The translations under genes and the position numbers were made by a program. This document shows positions 1-6,473 of a stretch of 14,820 nt of DNA, in pieces. The number at the start of each line of letters is the position of its first letter. Position 1 is the first letter of the stretch. Source of the stretch: Lachnospiraceae bacterium (GTDB lineage: Bacteria; Bacillota; Clostridia; Lachnospirales; Lachnospiraceae); NCBI GenBank assembly GCA_016282215.1, contig JAEEKC010000131.1:1-14820 (forward strand). Direction: 5' to 3'. The notes under the pieces were generated by a model that was given only the letters and a program-made list of their open reading frames with translations, had not been told where the DNA came from and did not search any database.

Positions 1-1512
1 AAGGAAGTGGGCATGATCACCTGGGTGGGTGACGGCATTGCCAACGTTGACGGCATCGATCATGCTGCTTACGGCGAGATCGTTATGTTTGACTGCGGTA
101 TCAAAGGCATGGTGCAGGATGTACGGCGCGATGAGATCGGTGTCATCCTGTTCGGACCGGACACCGAACTTCATGAAGGCAGTCGCGTCGTCCGTACGGG
201 ACGTATGGCAGGTGTGCCTGTGGGAAAAGAGTTCCTCGGCCGTATCGTCAATGCCCTTGGCGAACCCATTGACGGACAGGGCGAGATCGCGTCCGACGGC
301 TTCCGCCGAATGGAAAACCCCGCGCCTTCCATAGTTGAGAGAAAATCCGTATCCGTGCCTATGGAAACCGGAATCCTTTCCATCGATTCCATGTTCCCGA
401 TCGGTCGCGGACAAAGAGAGCTGATCATCGGCGACAGACAGACCGGTAAAACCTCGATCGCCCTGGATTCCATTTTGAATCAGAAGGGTAAAGACGTGAT
501 CTGCATCTATGTTGCCATCGGACAAAAATCTTCAACCATTGCGCAGCTTGTCAATACCTTAAAGAGCCATGAGGCCATGGATTATACCATTGTTGTCTGT
601 GCAACGGCCGCCGATCCCGCGCCCCTGCAGTATGTGGCACCCTATGCGGCAACGGCACTGGCAGAATACTTTATGTACCGCGGCAAAGATGTGCTGATCG
701 TCTATGATGACCTGTCCAAGCATGCAGTGGCCTACCGTGCCATCTCACTTTTGCTGGAACGTTCTCCCGGCCGCGAGGCTTATCCCGGAGACGTATTTTA
801 CCTGCATTCAAGACTGCTGGAACGCTCGGCGAGACTTTCTCCCGAAGCGGGCGGTGGTTCCATTACGGCCCTGCCTATCATCGAAACACAGGCGGGGGAT
901 GTGTCGGCATATATTCCGACCAACGTGATCTCCATTACCGACGGACAGATCTACTTGGAGAGCGAACTGTTCAATTCCGGACAGCGCCCGGCGGTCAATG
1001 TGGGACTTTCCGTATCCCGTGTGGGCGGCGCAGCCCAGACAAAAGCCATGAAAAAGGCAGCTGGCTCCATCCGTATCGACCTTGCGCAGTACCGTGAGAT
1101 GGAAGTTTTCACCCAGTTCTCATCAGATCTGGATGAGAGCACCAAAAAACAACTTGCCCATGGCCGCGCCCTGATGGAACTGTTAAAACAGCCCTTAGGC
1201 CATTCCCTCTCCATGCCGGAACAGGTGATCCTTTTGGCCTCTGCAAATGCAGGCGTGTTTGAAAAAATACCCATAGAGAACATCAAAATCTTCCGGACCG
1301 AGCTCCTCGACTACTTTGCGGAAAACCATTCCGATGTCTATAACCAGATCGAAAGCGAAGGGGTCCTGACAGATGAGATCCGCGAGGCCATCGAAGAAGC
1401 GGCAAACGAATTCGCGGACGATGTTTCGGCGCAGGAAGAGATTGCCGAGGAAGAGAAGGCACTGTCCGAAGCACTTCCTGAGAGCGAGCCGGTATTCGTG
1501 AAGAACGAGTAA
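1..1512 (+). CDS. atpA: ATP synthase F1 subunit alpha, 5' end cut by the window
   Basis: This is the regulatory, nucleotide-binding alpha subunit of the F1 head of the membrane ATP synthase/ATPase. The frame is open from base 1 (K-E-V-G-M-I), and in the family about 20-30 residues normally precede this point. The GTG at position 7 is therefore probably internal and not the start. Visible landmarks are the N-terminal beta-barrel segment (VGDGIANVDGID), the Walker A loop GDRQTGKTS at 430-456, the Walker B-like segment LIVYDDLSK, and the alpha-subunit arginine finger in SVSRVGGAAQ (Arg codon 1018-1020). The C-terminus carries an acidic tail rich in Glu after about residue 465, longer than I expect for the family. 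It heads an atpA-atpG-atpD-atpC run in the usual F1 order; atpB, E, F and H must lie upstream if present. The family call is very secure. Confidence 0.97.
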   Translation, partial: KEVGMITWVGDGIANVDGIDHAAYGEIVMFDCGIKGMVQDVRRDEIGVILFGPDTELHEGSRVVRTGRMAGVPVGKEFLGRIVNALGEPIDGQGEIASDGFRRMENPAPSIVERKSVSVPMETGILSIDSMFPIGRGQRELIIGDRQTGKTSIALDSILNQKGKDVICIYVAIGQKSSTIAQLVNTLKSHEAMDYTIVVCATAADPAPLQYVAPYAATALAEYFMYRGKDVLIVYDDLSKHAVAYRAISLLLERSPGREAYPGDVFYLHSRLLERSARLSPEAGGGSITALPIIETQAGDVSAYIPTNVISITDGQIYLESELFNSGQRPAVNVGLSVSRVGGAAQTKAMKKAAGSIRIDLAQYREMEVFTQFSSDLDESTKKQLAHGRALMELLKQPLGHSLSMPEQVILLASANAGVFEKIPIENIKIFRTELLDYFAENHSDVYNQIESEGVLTDEIREAIEEAANEFADDVSAQEEIAEEEKALSEALPESEPVFVKNE

Positions 1513-1648
1513 ACAATAAGTATAACCAATGAGCGGCGCACCGAAGGTTTCCGGGTTTATTTCGAATCGAAAATTTCGTCTGAGAAAAATCCCCGGACAC
1601 GCAGGGGCGACGCGGACTAAATTATATCAATAACAGGGCAGCAAACAA

Positions 1649-2650
1649 GTGGCAAATGCGAAAGAAATCCAAAACCGCATAAAGAGCATCAAGGATACCA
1701 TGAAGATCACCAAGGCCATGTACCTGATGAGTTCCATGAAACTGCGCAAAGCCAAACAAAAACTGGCAGACACGGAACCCTACTTTTTCGCCTTGGAGGA
1801 GGAGATCACGGATATCCTTCTGCATTTTCCCAACATTGAAGACATCTTTTTTGATAACCGCAGCGAGGACAGAAAAGAGACCTACAAGCGTCGGGCTTAT
1901 ATCGTCATGACCGGTGATAAGGGCATGGCGGGTGCCTACAACCACAACGTGCTGAGCCAGGCACAGGAATTGATCGGACCGCCGCCTTCTGCTGAAGAAG
2001 AGGAGATAAAAGACGGGGAAAACGAAGAGCCGGACTGGACAACGCTGAAGCAACTGTTTGTGGTAGGAGAGTTAGGGCGCGCTCATTTTCGCGCACAAAA
2101 ATACCCGCTGGCGGATGATTTTTATTTTTCCGCCAATAACCCGACCATACACAGGGCCAGGATGATCACGGGCCGTATTGTGACGAAGTATCAGAATGAA
2201 GAATTCGATGAAGTGTATCTGATCTACACTCGCATGGTCAATTCCATGAAGGAAGAAGTGCAGGTACAGCGGCTGTTACCCCTGAAGACACAGGAATTCG
2301 TAGTGTCCGAGATACAGGAAAAGATCGCGAACGGAACGTTAAATCCCGAAGTGATCGATGAGAAGGATGACTGGTATCTATTCTATCCTACCCCCAGGTC
2401 GATCCTCGAAAATCTGGTTTATAACTATCTGACCGGTTTTATCTATGGTGCGATGGTAGAGGCTTTTGCATCGGAAGAAAATGCGCGCATGATGGCGATG
2501 CAGTCTGCTACGGATAATGCGAATGCCATGCTTGCCGAGCTTTCCATCGAATATAACCGGGTGCGCCAGGCGGCCATTACCCAGGAGATCACTGAGGTTA
2601 TCAGCGGTGCGAAGGCCCTGAAGAAAAAGAAGGCTTCGCAGGGAAAGTAG
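1649..2650 (+). CDS. atpG: ATP synthase F1 subunit gamma, long form with an acidic insert
   Basis: This is the central rotor shaft of F1, which couples proton or sodium flow to catalysis in the alpha3beta3 head. The GTG start at 1649 gives the classic N-terminus (M-A-N-A-K-E-I, then RIKSIKDTMKITKAM), and no better start lies nearby. The C-terminal helix RQAAITQEITEVISGA is the family signature, and DKGMAGAYNHN (about residues 90-100) matches the conserved D-[RK]-G-L-x-G-x-x-N segment. At 333 aa it is roughly 40 residues longer than typical gamma subunits (about 285-295). The excess includes a Pro/Glu-rich segment at about residues 110-130 and extra length around residues 225-245. The Shine-Dalgarno sequence is weak. 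The gene lies 136 bp after atpA and 107 bp before atpD. Confidence 0.95.
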   Translation: MANAKEIQNRIKSIKDTMKITKAMYLMSSMKLRKAKQKLADTEPYFFALEEEITDILLHFPNIEDIFFDNRSEDRKETYKRRAYIVMTGDKGMAGAYNHNVLSQAQELIGPPPSAEEEEIKDGENEEPDWTTLKQLFVVGELGRAHFRAQKYPLADDFYFSANNPTIHRARMITGRIVTKYQNEEFDEVYLIYTRMVNSMKEEVQVQRLLPLKTQEFVVSEIQEKIANGTLNPEVIDEKDDWYLFYPTPRSILENLVYNYLTGFIYGAMVEAFASEENARMMAMQSATDNANAMLAELSIEYNRVRQAAITQEITEVISGAKALKKKKASQGK

Positions 2651-2757
2651 GTCCGCCATCGATGCAATCGCAGAAATAGAATTAAAAAACAGATAGAAAA
2701 AAATAGATTGAAAAAGGGCAGTCAGCCCGGAAAAACAATAAGGGAGCAATATCACCA

Positions 2758-4149
2758 ATGGCAGAAAGTATAGGAAGAATCGTACAGGTTTCCGGTCCCG
2801 TCGTGGACGTGGAATTTGCAAGCGGGCAGCTGCCGGCTATTCTCGATGCGTTGCATGTGACTTACCGTGGGGAACGGTTTGTGATGGAAGTGGCACAGCA
2901 TATCGGACATAATGTAGTGCGCTGCATCATGCTTGGGCCCAGCGAAGGCCTGCACCGCGATATGGAAGTGACAGCCACCGGTTCCGGCATCACTGTACCG
3001 GTGGGGGAAAAGACCCTTGGCAGACTTTTTAATGTGCTCGGAGATACCCTTGACGGCGGAGAAAGCCTAGAGGATGAAAATCATTGGTGCATTCACAGAC
3101 AGCCCCCTTCATTTGAAGACCAGAGCCCCGTTGCGCAGATGCTTGAAACGGGTATCAAAGTTATCGACCTTTTAGCGCCTTATTCCAAGGGCGGCAAGAT
3201 CGGATTGTTCGGTGGAGCCGGCGTGGGCAAAACCGTACTGATCCAGGAACTGATCAACAACGTGGCAACCCAGTCCGGCGGCTATTCTATTTTTACAGGC
3301 GTCGGGGAGCGCTCGAGAGAGGGGAATGACCTTTGGAATGAAATGAAGGAAAGCGGCGTGCTTTCCAAAACGGCACTTGTTTTCGGACAGATGAACGAGC
3401 CCCCCGGAGCGCGTATGCGTGTGGCGGAAACCGGACTGACTATGGCGGAATATTTCCGTGATGTGCAGAATCAGGATGTCCTGCTCTTTATCGATAATAT
3501 CTTCCGTTTCATTCAGGCAGGCAGCGAAGTTTCCGCGTTGCTCGGACGCATGCCTTCCGCAGTGGGATATCAGCCTACCCTGGCAAATGACCTCGGTCTT
3601 TTGCAGGAGCGGATCGCGTCCACAAAGGACGGTTCCGTTACCAGCGTGCAGGCCGTTTACGTACCTGCGGATGACCTGACGGACCCGGCACCGGCTACGA
3701 CTTTTTCCCATCTGGATGCGACGACGGTTTTGTCCAGAAAAATCGTGGAACAGGGTATTTATCCGGCGGTGGATCCGCTTGAGTCGTCTTCCAGAATTCT
3801 TGAAGCAGACGTGGTGGGCGCAGAGCATTACCGCGTGGCCAGAGGCGTTCAGGAAGCGCTTCAGAAATACAAGGAACTGCAGGATATCATCGCGATCCTC
3901 GGTATGGAGGAACTTTCCGAGGCGGACAAGCAGACCGTATACAGAGCCAGAAAGATCCAGAGATTTTTGTCACAGCCATTCCATGTGGCAGAAAACTTCA
4001 CCGGCGTCAAAGGCGTTTACGTTCCCGTAGCGGAAACCGTCCGCGGCTTTGCATCGATCCTGGACGGCGAGATGGATGAATACCCGGAAGCGGCATTCTT
4101 CAATGTGGGCACGATTGAGGATGTGATCGCGAAGGCGAAGACGCTGTAA
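2758..4149 (+). CDS. atpD: ATP synthase F1 subunit beta (catalytic)
   Basis: This catalytic subunit of F1 makes or hydrolyses ATP at the alpha/beta interfaces. At 463 aa it has normal length. The ATG at 2758 follows AGGGAG (2741-2746) and gives the expected N-terminus G-R-I-V-Q-V-S-G-P-V-V-D-V. The P-loop GGAGVGKT is at residues 152-159, followed by GVGERSREGNDLW. The catalytic block LVFGQMNEPPGARMRV and the LLFIDNIFRFIQAGSEVSAL segment are intact. The DELSEED lever that contacts gamma appears as E-E-L-S-E-A-D (residues 384-390), a mild variant. All key catalytic residues that I can recognise are present, so the enzyme should be active. The 128-bp gap to atpC holds a dispersed repeat. Confidence 0.98.
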   Translation: MAESIGRIVQVSGPVVDVEFASGQLPAILDALHVTYRGERFVMEVAQHIGHNVVRCIMLGPSEGLHRDMEVTATGSGITVPVGEKTLGRLFNVLGDTLDGGESLEDENHWCIHRQPPSFEDQSPVAQMLETGIKVIDLLAPYSKGGKIGLFGGAGVGKTVLIQELINNVATQSGGYSIFTGVGERSREGNDLWNEMKESGVLSKTALVFGQMNEPPGARMRVAETGLTMAEYFRDVQNQDVLLFIDNIFRFIQAGSEVSALLGRMPSAVGYQPTLANDLGLLQERIASTKDGSVTSVQAVYVPADDLTDPAPATTFSHLDATTVLSRKIVEQGIYPAVDPLESSSRILEADVVGAEHYRVARGVQEALQKYKELQDIIAILGMEELSEADKQTVYRARKIQRFLSQPFHVAENFTGVKGVYVPVAETVRGFASILDGEMDEYPEAAFFNVGTIEDVIAKAKTL

Positions 4150-4180
4150 GGGCATCAGAAAGACCATTGAGACAATACAA

Positions 4181-4260
4181 AGTAAAAAACTATTGATCAA
4201 TTGTGGCAGTGTAAAATCCGGTATGAAAAACCGGTGGAATAAACCTGTGATCAATACAGG
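4181..4260 (+). repeat. dispersed 5'-leader repeat, copy A (before atpC)
   Basis: The core TAAAATCCGGTATGAAAA begins at 4212, 66 nt before the atpC ATG. A second module, AGTAAAAAACTATTGATCA (4181-4199), precedes it, and a third TGATCA-containing segment follows. That last segment forms a hairpin: AATAAACCTG at 4239-4248 pairs, with one bulge, with CAGGTTATT at 4257-4265. The core matches copies found before cysK, nagB and the HD gene. The 4181 module matches 14420-14438 at 17 of 19 positions. The function is unknown; the constant placement next to ribosome-binding sites suggests a 5'-UTR element. Confidence 0.6.
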
Positions 4261-4277
4261 TTATTAAAGGAAAAAAG

Positions 4278-4700
4278 ATGAAAACATTTCAGCTTCGGAT
4301 CCTCGCCTGCGACCGCGTTTTTTATGAAGGTGAGTGCGAGATCCTCATTTTTCCCTCCTTTGATGGTGAAATGGCCATCCTGGCAGGGCATGAAAAAATG
4401 AGTACCGCCATTGAGGTGGGTGAGGTCCGTTTCAGAACTGAAAAGGGAGAATGGAAGGTTGCCATCGTATCCGATGGTTTGCTGAAGGTAGAAAAAAGCG
4501 GCGTGATACTTTTGGTATATTCTGCAGAGCGTCCGGATGAGATCGATGCCTTCCGCGCAGAGGCGGCTATGGAGCGCGCAAAAGAACAGCTGTCCCAGAA
4601 GCAAAGCATCGTGGAATATCATATTTCCAGGGCAAATCTGGCACGCGCAATGGCAAGGCTGCATGGTTCGGGAAAGCATACGATGGATATGACCGGATAG
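4278..4700 (+). CDS. atpC: ATP synthase F1 subunit epsilon
   Basis: This small rotor subunit of F1 couples gamma to the c-ring and, in many bacteria, inhibits ATP hydrolysis through its C-terminal helices. The protein is 140 aa, within the family range. The N-terminal beta-sandwich is recognisable (residues 1-85: FQLRILACDRVFYEGECEIL, then FPSFDGEMAILAGHEKM). It is followed by a helical, Ala/Arg/Glu-rich C-terminal hairpin (from about residue 90, DEIDAFRAEAAMERAKEQL). AAAGGA at 4266-4271 is a suitable ribosome site for the ATG. It is the last gene of the ATP synthase run. I see no good hairpin terminator after it, only an AT-rich stretch at 4701-4725 before the next promoter. Confidence 0.93.
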   Translation: MKTFQLRILACDRVFYEGECEILIFPSFDGEMAILAGHEKMSTAIEVGEVRFRTEKGEWKVAIVSDGLLKVEKSGVILLVYSAERPDEIDAFRAEAAMERAKEQLSQKQSIVEYHISRANLARAMARLHGSGKHTMDMTG

Positions 4701-4728
4701 GGTTTTTAAAATTTTTTCAAATAACCTA

Positions 4729-4757
4729 TTGACACAGTAGGTGAAAGGTGATAAGAT
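4729..4757 (+). promoter_or_regulatory. sigma-A promoter of the metY-cysK unit
   Basis: TTGACA (4729-4734) is separated by exactly 17 bp from TAAGAT (4752-4757), a near-consensus vegetative promoter. The start of transcription should fall near 4764. The RNA would begin with a possible stabilising stem (GTTTC 4765-4769 with GAAAC 4794-4798, and AAGCC with GGCCTT inside it). This promoter separates the sulfur genes from the ATP synthase operon. Confidence 0.8.
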
Positions 4758-4823
4758 AGCACCAGTTTCAAGCCAAAAGCATTACGGCCTTGCGAAACGA
4801 GATTAAAACGGGAGGAGAAAGAC

Positions 4824-4952
4824 ATGTTGAAGACAAGTTATGTGAAACTGAATAACGTCATGTGTTGTTGTCGAATGCTGAACTCCCGGGCTCGTTTTAT
4901 GGCCGGGGCGCGATGTTGCGACGAAATGCGCCCTGATATGCTGCGATGTTAA
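4824..4952 (+). CDS. Cys/Met-rich leader peptide (42 aa) of a sulfur attenuator
   Basis: This is a short ORF with a near-perfect ribosome site: GGGAGGAG at 4810-4817, 6 nt before the ATG. It encodes M-L-K-T-S-Y-V-K-L-N-N-V-M-C-C-C-R-M, then 24 more residues ending in R-C. Six of 42 residues are Cys: three consecutive TGT codons at 4863-4871, TGT-TGC at 4914-4919, and the last codon. Six more are Met, so 12 of 42 residues contain sulfur. The stop codon (4950-4952) lies 16 nt before a strong intrinsic terminator, and metY and cysK follow. This is the layout of a classical attenuator leader, where the act of translation matters more than the product. Poly-Cys leader ORFs that control sulfur genes are known from mycobacteria. 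I cannot say whether this peptide belongs to a described family. Confidence 0.8.
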   Translation: MLKTSYVKLNNVMCCCRMLNSRARFMAGARCCDEMRPDMLRC

Positions 4953-5004
4953 AGCAGGAAAGACCATGAGCCCGGGAGCCAAAGTAAGCCCCCGGGCTTT
5001 TCTT
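4883..5004 (+). promoter_or_regulatory. transcription attenuator: mutually exclusive antiterminator and terminator
   Basis: Segment 1, CTCCCGGGCTC (4883-4893, inside the leader ORF), is an exact 11-nt reverse complement of segment 3, GAGCCCGGGAG (4968-4978). Segment 3 is also the 5' arm of the terminator (4969-4976 with 4991-4998), so the two structures cannot coexist. Between them, 4904-4911 pairs with 4928-4935 (8 bp, one G-U). The likely logic is as follows. If Cys-tRNA is scarce, the ribosome stalls on the triple-Cys run at 4863-4871, leaving segment 1 free to capture segment 3 and allow read-through into metY-cysK. If Cys is plentiful, the ribosome covers segment 1 and reaches the stop at 4952, and the terminator forms. 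The pairings are seen; the mechanism is inferred. Confidence 0.75.
4969..5004 (+). terminator. intrinsic (attenuator) terminator before metY
   Basis: AGCCCGGG (4969-4976) pairs perfectly with CCCGGGCT (4991-4998) across a 14-nt loop and is followed by a T-rich run (4998-5004, one C). It lies inside the leader of metY, after the leader-peptide stop codon, so it should act conditionally. After it, 5008-5066 is almost pure A and C and probably unstructured, ending in the metY ribosome site. Confidence 0.82.
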
Positions 5005-5081
5005 ATGCAACAAAACCAAATAGAAAAAACACCACAAACAAAACACACCACAAAAAATTAAAATAAAAAGGAGACAACACC

Positions 5082-6362
5082 ATGAGCGATTATAGATTTG
5101 AGACATTACAGTTACACGTAGGACAGGAAACAGCAGATCCGGCAACCGATTCCAGAGCGGTTCCCATTTACCAGACAACTTCATATGTATTCCATAACAG
5201 CCAGCACGCAGCAGACCGTTTCGGACTTGCAGACGCAGGCAACATCTACGGCAGACTGACCAATTCCACACAGGATGTTCTGGAAAAAAGACTGGCAGCA
5301 TTAGAAGGCGGAAGCGCAGCTCTTGCACTGGCCTCCGGTGCAGCAGCTATCACATACACCATTCAGGCGCTTGCAGCAAACGGCGGACACATCGTTGCGC
5401 AAAAGACCATCTACGGCGGCAGCTACAATCTTTTGGCTCATACCCTTCCGCAGTACGGGATTGAGACCACTTTTGTAGATGCACACAACCTCGCTGAGGT
5501 AGAAGGTGCCATTCAGGAAAACACCAGAGCCATCTATTTAGAGACCCTCGGAAATCCCAACAGTGACATTCCCGATCTTGATGCGGTAGCAGAAATTGCA
5601 CATAAGCACGGCCTGCCCCTTGTTATCGATAACACCTTCGGAACCCCTTATCTGATCAGACCCATCGAGCATGGCGCAGACATCGTGGTTCATTCCGCTA
5701 CCAAGTTCATCGGCGGCCACGGCACAACCCTCGGCGGCATCATCGTGGAAGCAGGCAAGTTTAACTGGAAGGAAAGCGGCAAATATCCGAATATCGCAGA
5801 GCCGAATCCGAGTTATCACGGCGTATCCTTCTATGACGTGGTTGGTCCCGCAGCATTTGTTACTTATATCAGAGCGATCCTCCTTCGTGATACCGGTGCA
5901 ACGATCTCGCCGTTTAATGCATTTTTGCTGCTGCAGGGCGTAGAGACACTGTCCCTGAGACTTGACAGACATGCAGAGAACACCAAGAAAGTCGTATCTT
6001 TCCTGGCAAATCATCCGAAGGTAGCAAAAGTCAACCATCCTTCCCTTTCCGATCATCCGGATCATGCGCTGTATGAGAAATACTTCCCGAACGGCGGAGC
6101 ATCCATTTTTACCTTTGAGATCAAGGGCGGAAAAGAGGAAGCATGGAAGTTCATCGATAACCTGGAGATCTTCTCACTGCTGGCAAATGTGGCTGATGTC
6201 AAGAGCCTTGTGATCCATCCTGCGACCACCACCCATTCCCAGCTTTCCGATGCAGAACTTGCGGATCAGGGCATCTCACAGAGCACCATCCGACTTTCCA
6301 TCGGAACAGAGCATATTGATGATATCATCGCAGATCTGGAAAAAGGATTTGCAGCGGTATAA
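5082..6362 (+). CDS. metY: O-acetylhomoserine sulfhydrylase (aminocarboxypropyltransferase)
   Basis: This PLP enzyme condenses O-acetylhomoserine with sulfide to give homocysteine, in the direct sulfhydrylation route to methionine. The 426-aa length is typical of the family. The N-terminus R-F-E-T-L-Q-L-H-V-G-Q-E fits MetY. The PLP-binding lysine is Lys208 in the motif HSATKFIGGHGTT, with the upstream ...VIDNTFGTPYLIRP segment. The C-terminal SLVIHPATTTHSQL and IRLSIGTEHIDDII segments are Cys/Met-metabolism family signatures. The MetY-specific insertion around residues 225-250 distinguishes it from cystathionine gamma-synthase. AAAGGAG (5067-5073) lies 8 nt before the ATG. It is expressed from the promoter at 4729 through the Cys-rich leader and attenuator. 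cysK follows 111 bp later with no terminator between, so they form one unit. Confidence 0.95.
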   Translation: MSDYRFETLQLHVGQETADPATDSRAVPIYQTTSYVFHNSQHAADRFGLADAGNIYGRLTNSTQDVLEKRLAALEGGSAALALASGAAAITYTIQALAANGGHIVAQKTIYGGSYNLLAHTLPQYGIETTFVDAHNLAEVEGAIQENTRAIYLETLGNPNSDIPDLDAVAEIAHKHGLPLVIDNTFGTPYLIRPIEHGADIVVHSATKFIGGHGTTLGGIIVEAGKFNWKESGKYPNIAEPNPSYHGVSFYDVVGPAAFVTYIRAILLRDTGATISPFNAFLLLQGVETLSLRLDRHAENTKKVVSFLANHPKVAKVNHPSLSDHPDHALYEKYFPNGGASIFTFEIKGGKEEAWKFIDNLEIFSLLANVADVKSLVIHPATTTHSQLSDAELADQGISQSTIRLSIGTEHIDDIIADLEKGFAAV

Positions 6363-6411
6363 TTCATGAAAATGTGGTAGAATAAAGAATAATAGTCTGA
6401 AAAAGACAGTA

Positions 6412-6465
6412 TAAAGTTCGATAAGAATATACGACAGCCGAAAAACATATATAATATTCAGGAGG
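6412..6465 (+). repeat. dispersed 5'-leader repeat, copy C (before cysK)
   Basis: The copy starts TAAAGTTCGATAAGAATA at 6412 and continues through ACGACAGCCGAAAAACAT to 6448, running into the AGGAGG ribosome site at 6460-6465. Compared without gaps to the copy before nagB (10940-10976), 30 of 37 bases agree. It begins 62 nt before the cysK ATG. It may act within the metY-cysK transcript, because no convincing promoter or terminator lies in this gap. Confidence 0.6.
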
Positions 6466-6473
6466 AAAAAACT

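Noticed and set aside
4764..5081. SAM riboswitch or T-box in the metY leader.
   Set aside because: I found no SAM-I core pattern and no T-box TGG-N-ACCGCG-like motif. The Cys-codon leader ORF with overlapping hairpins explains the region better.
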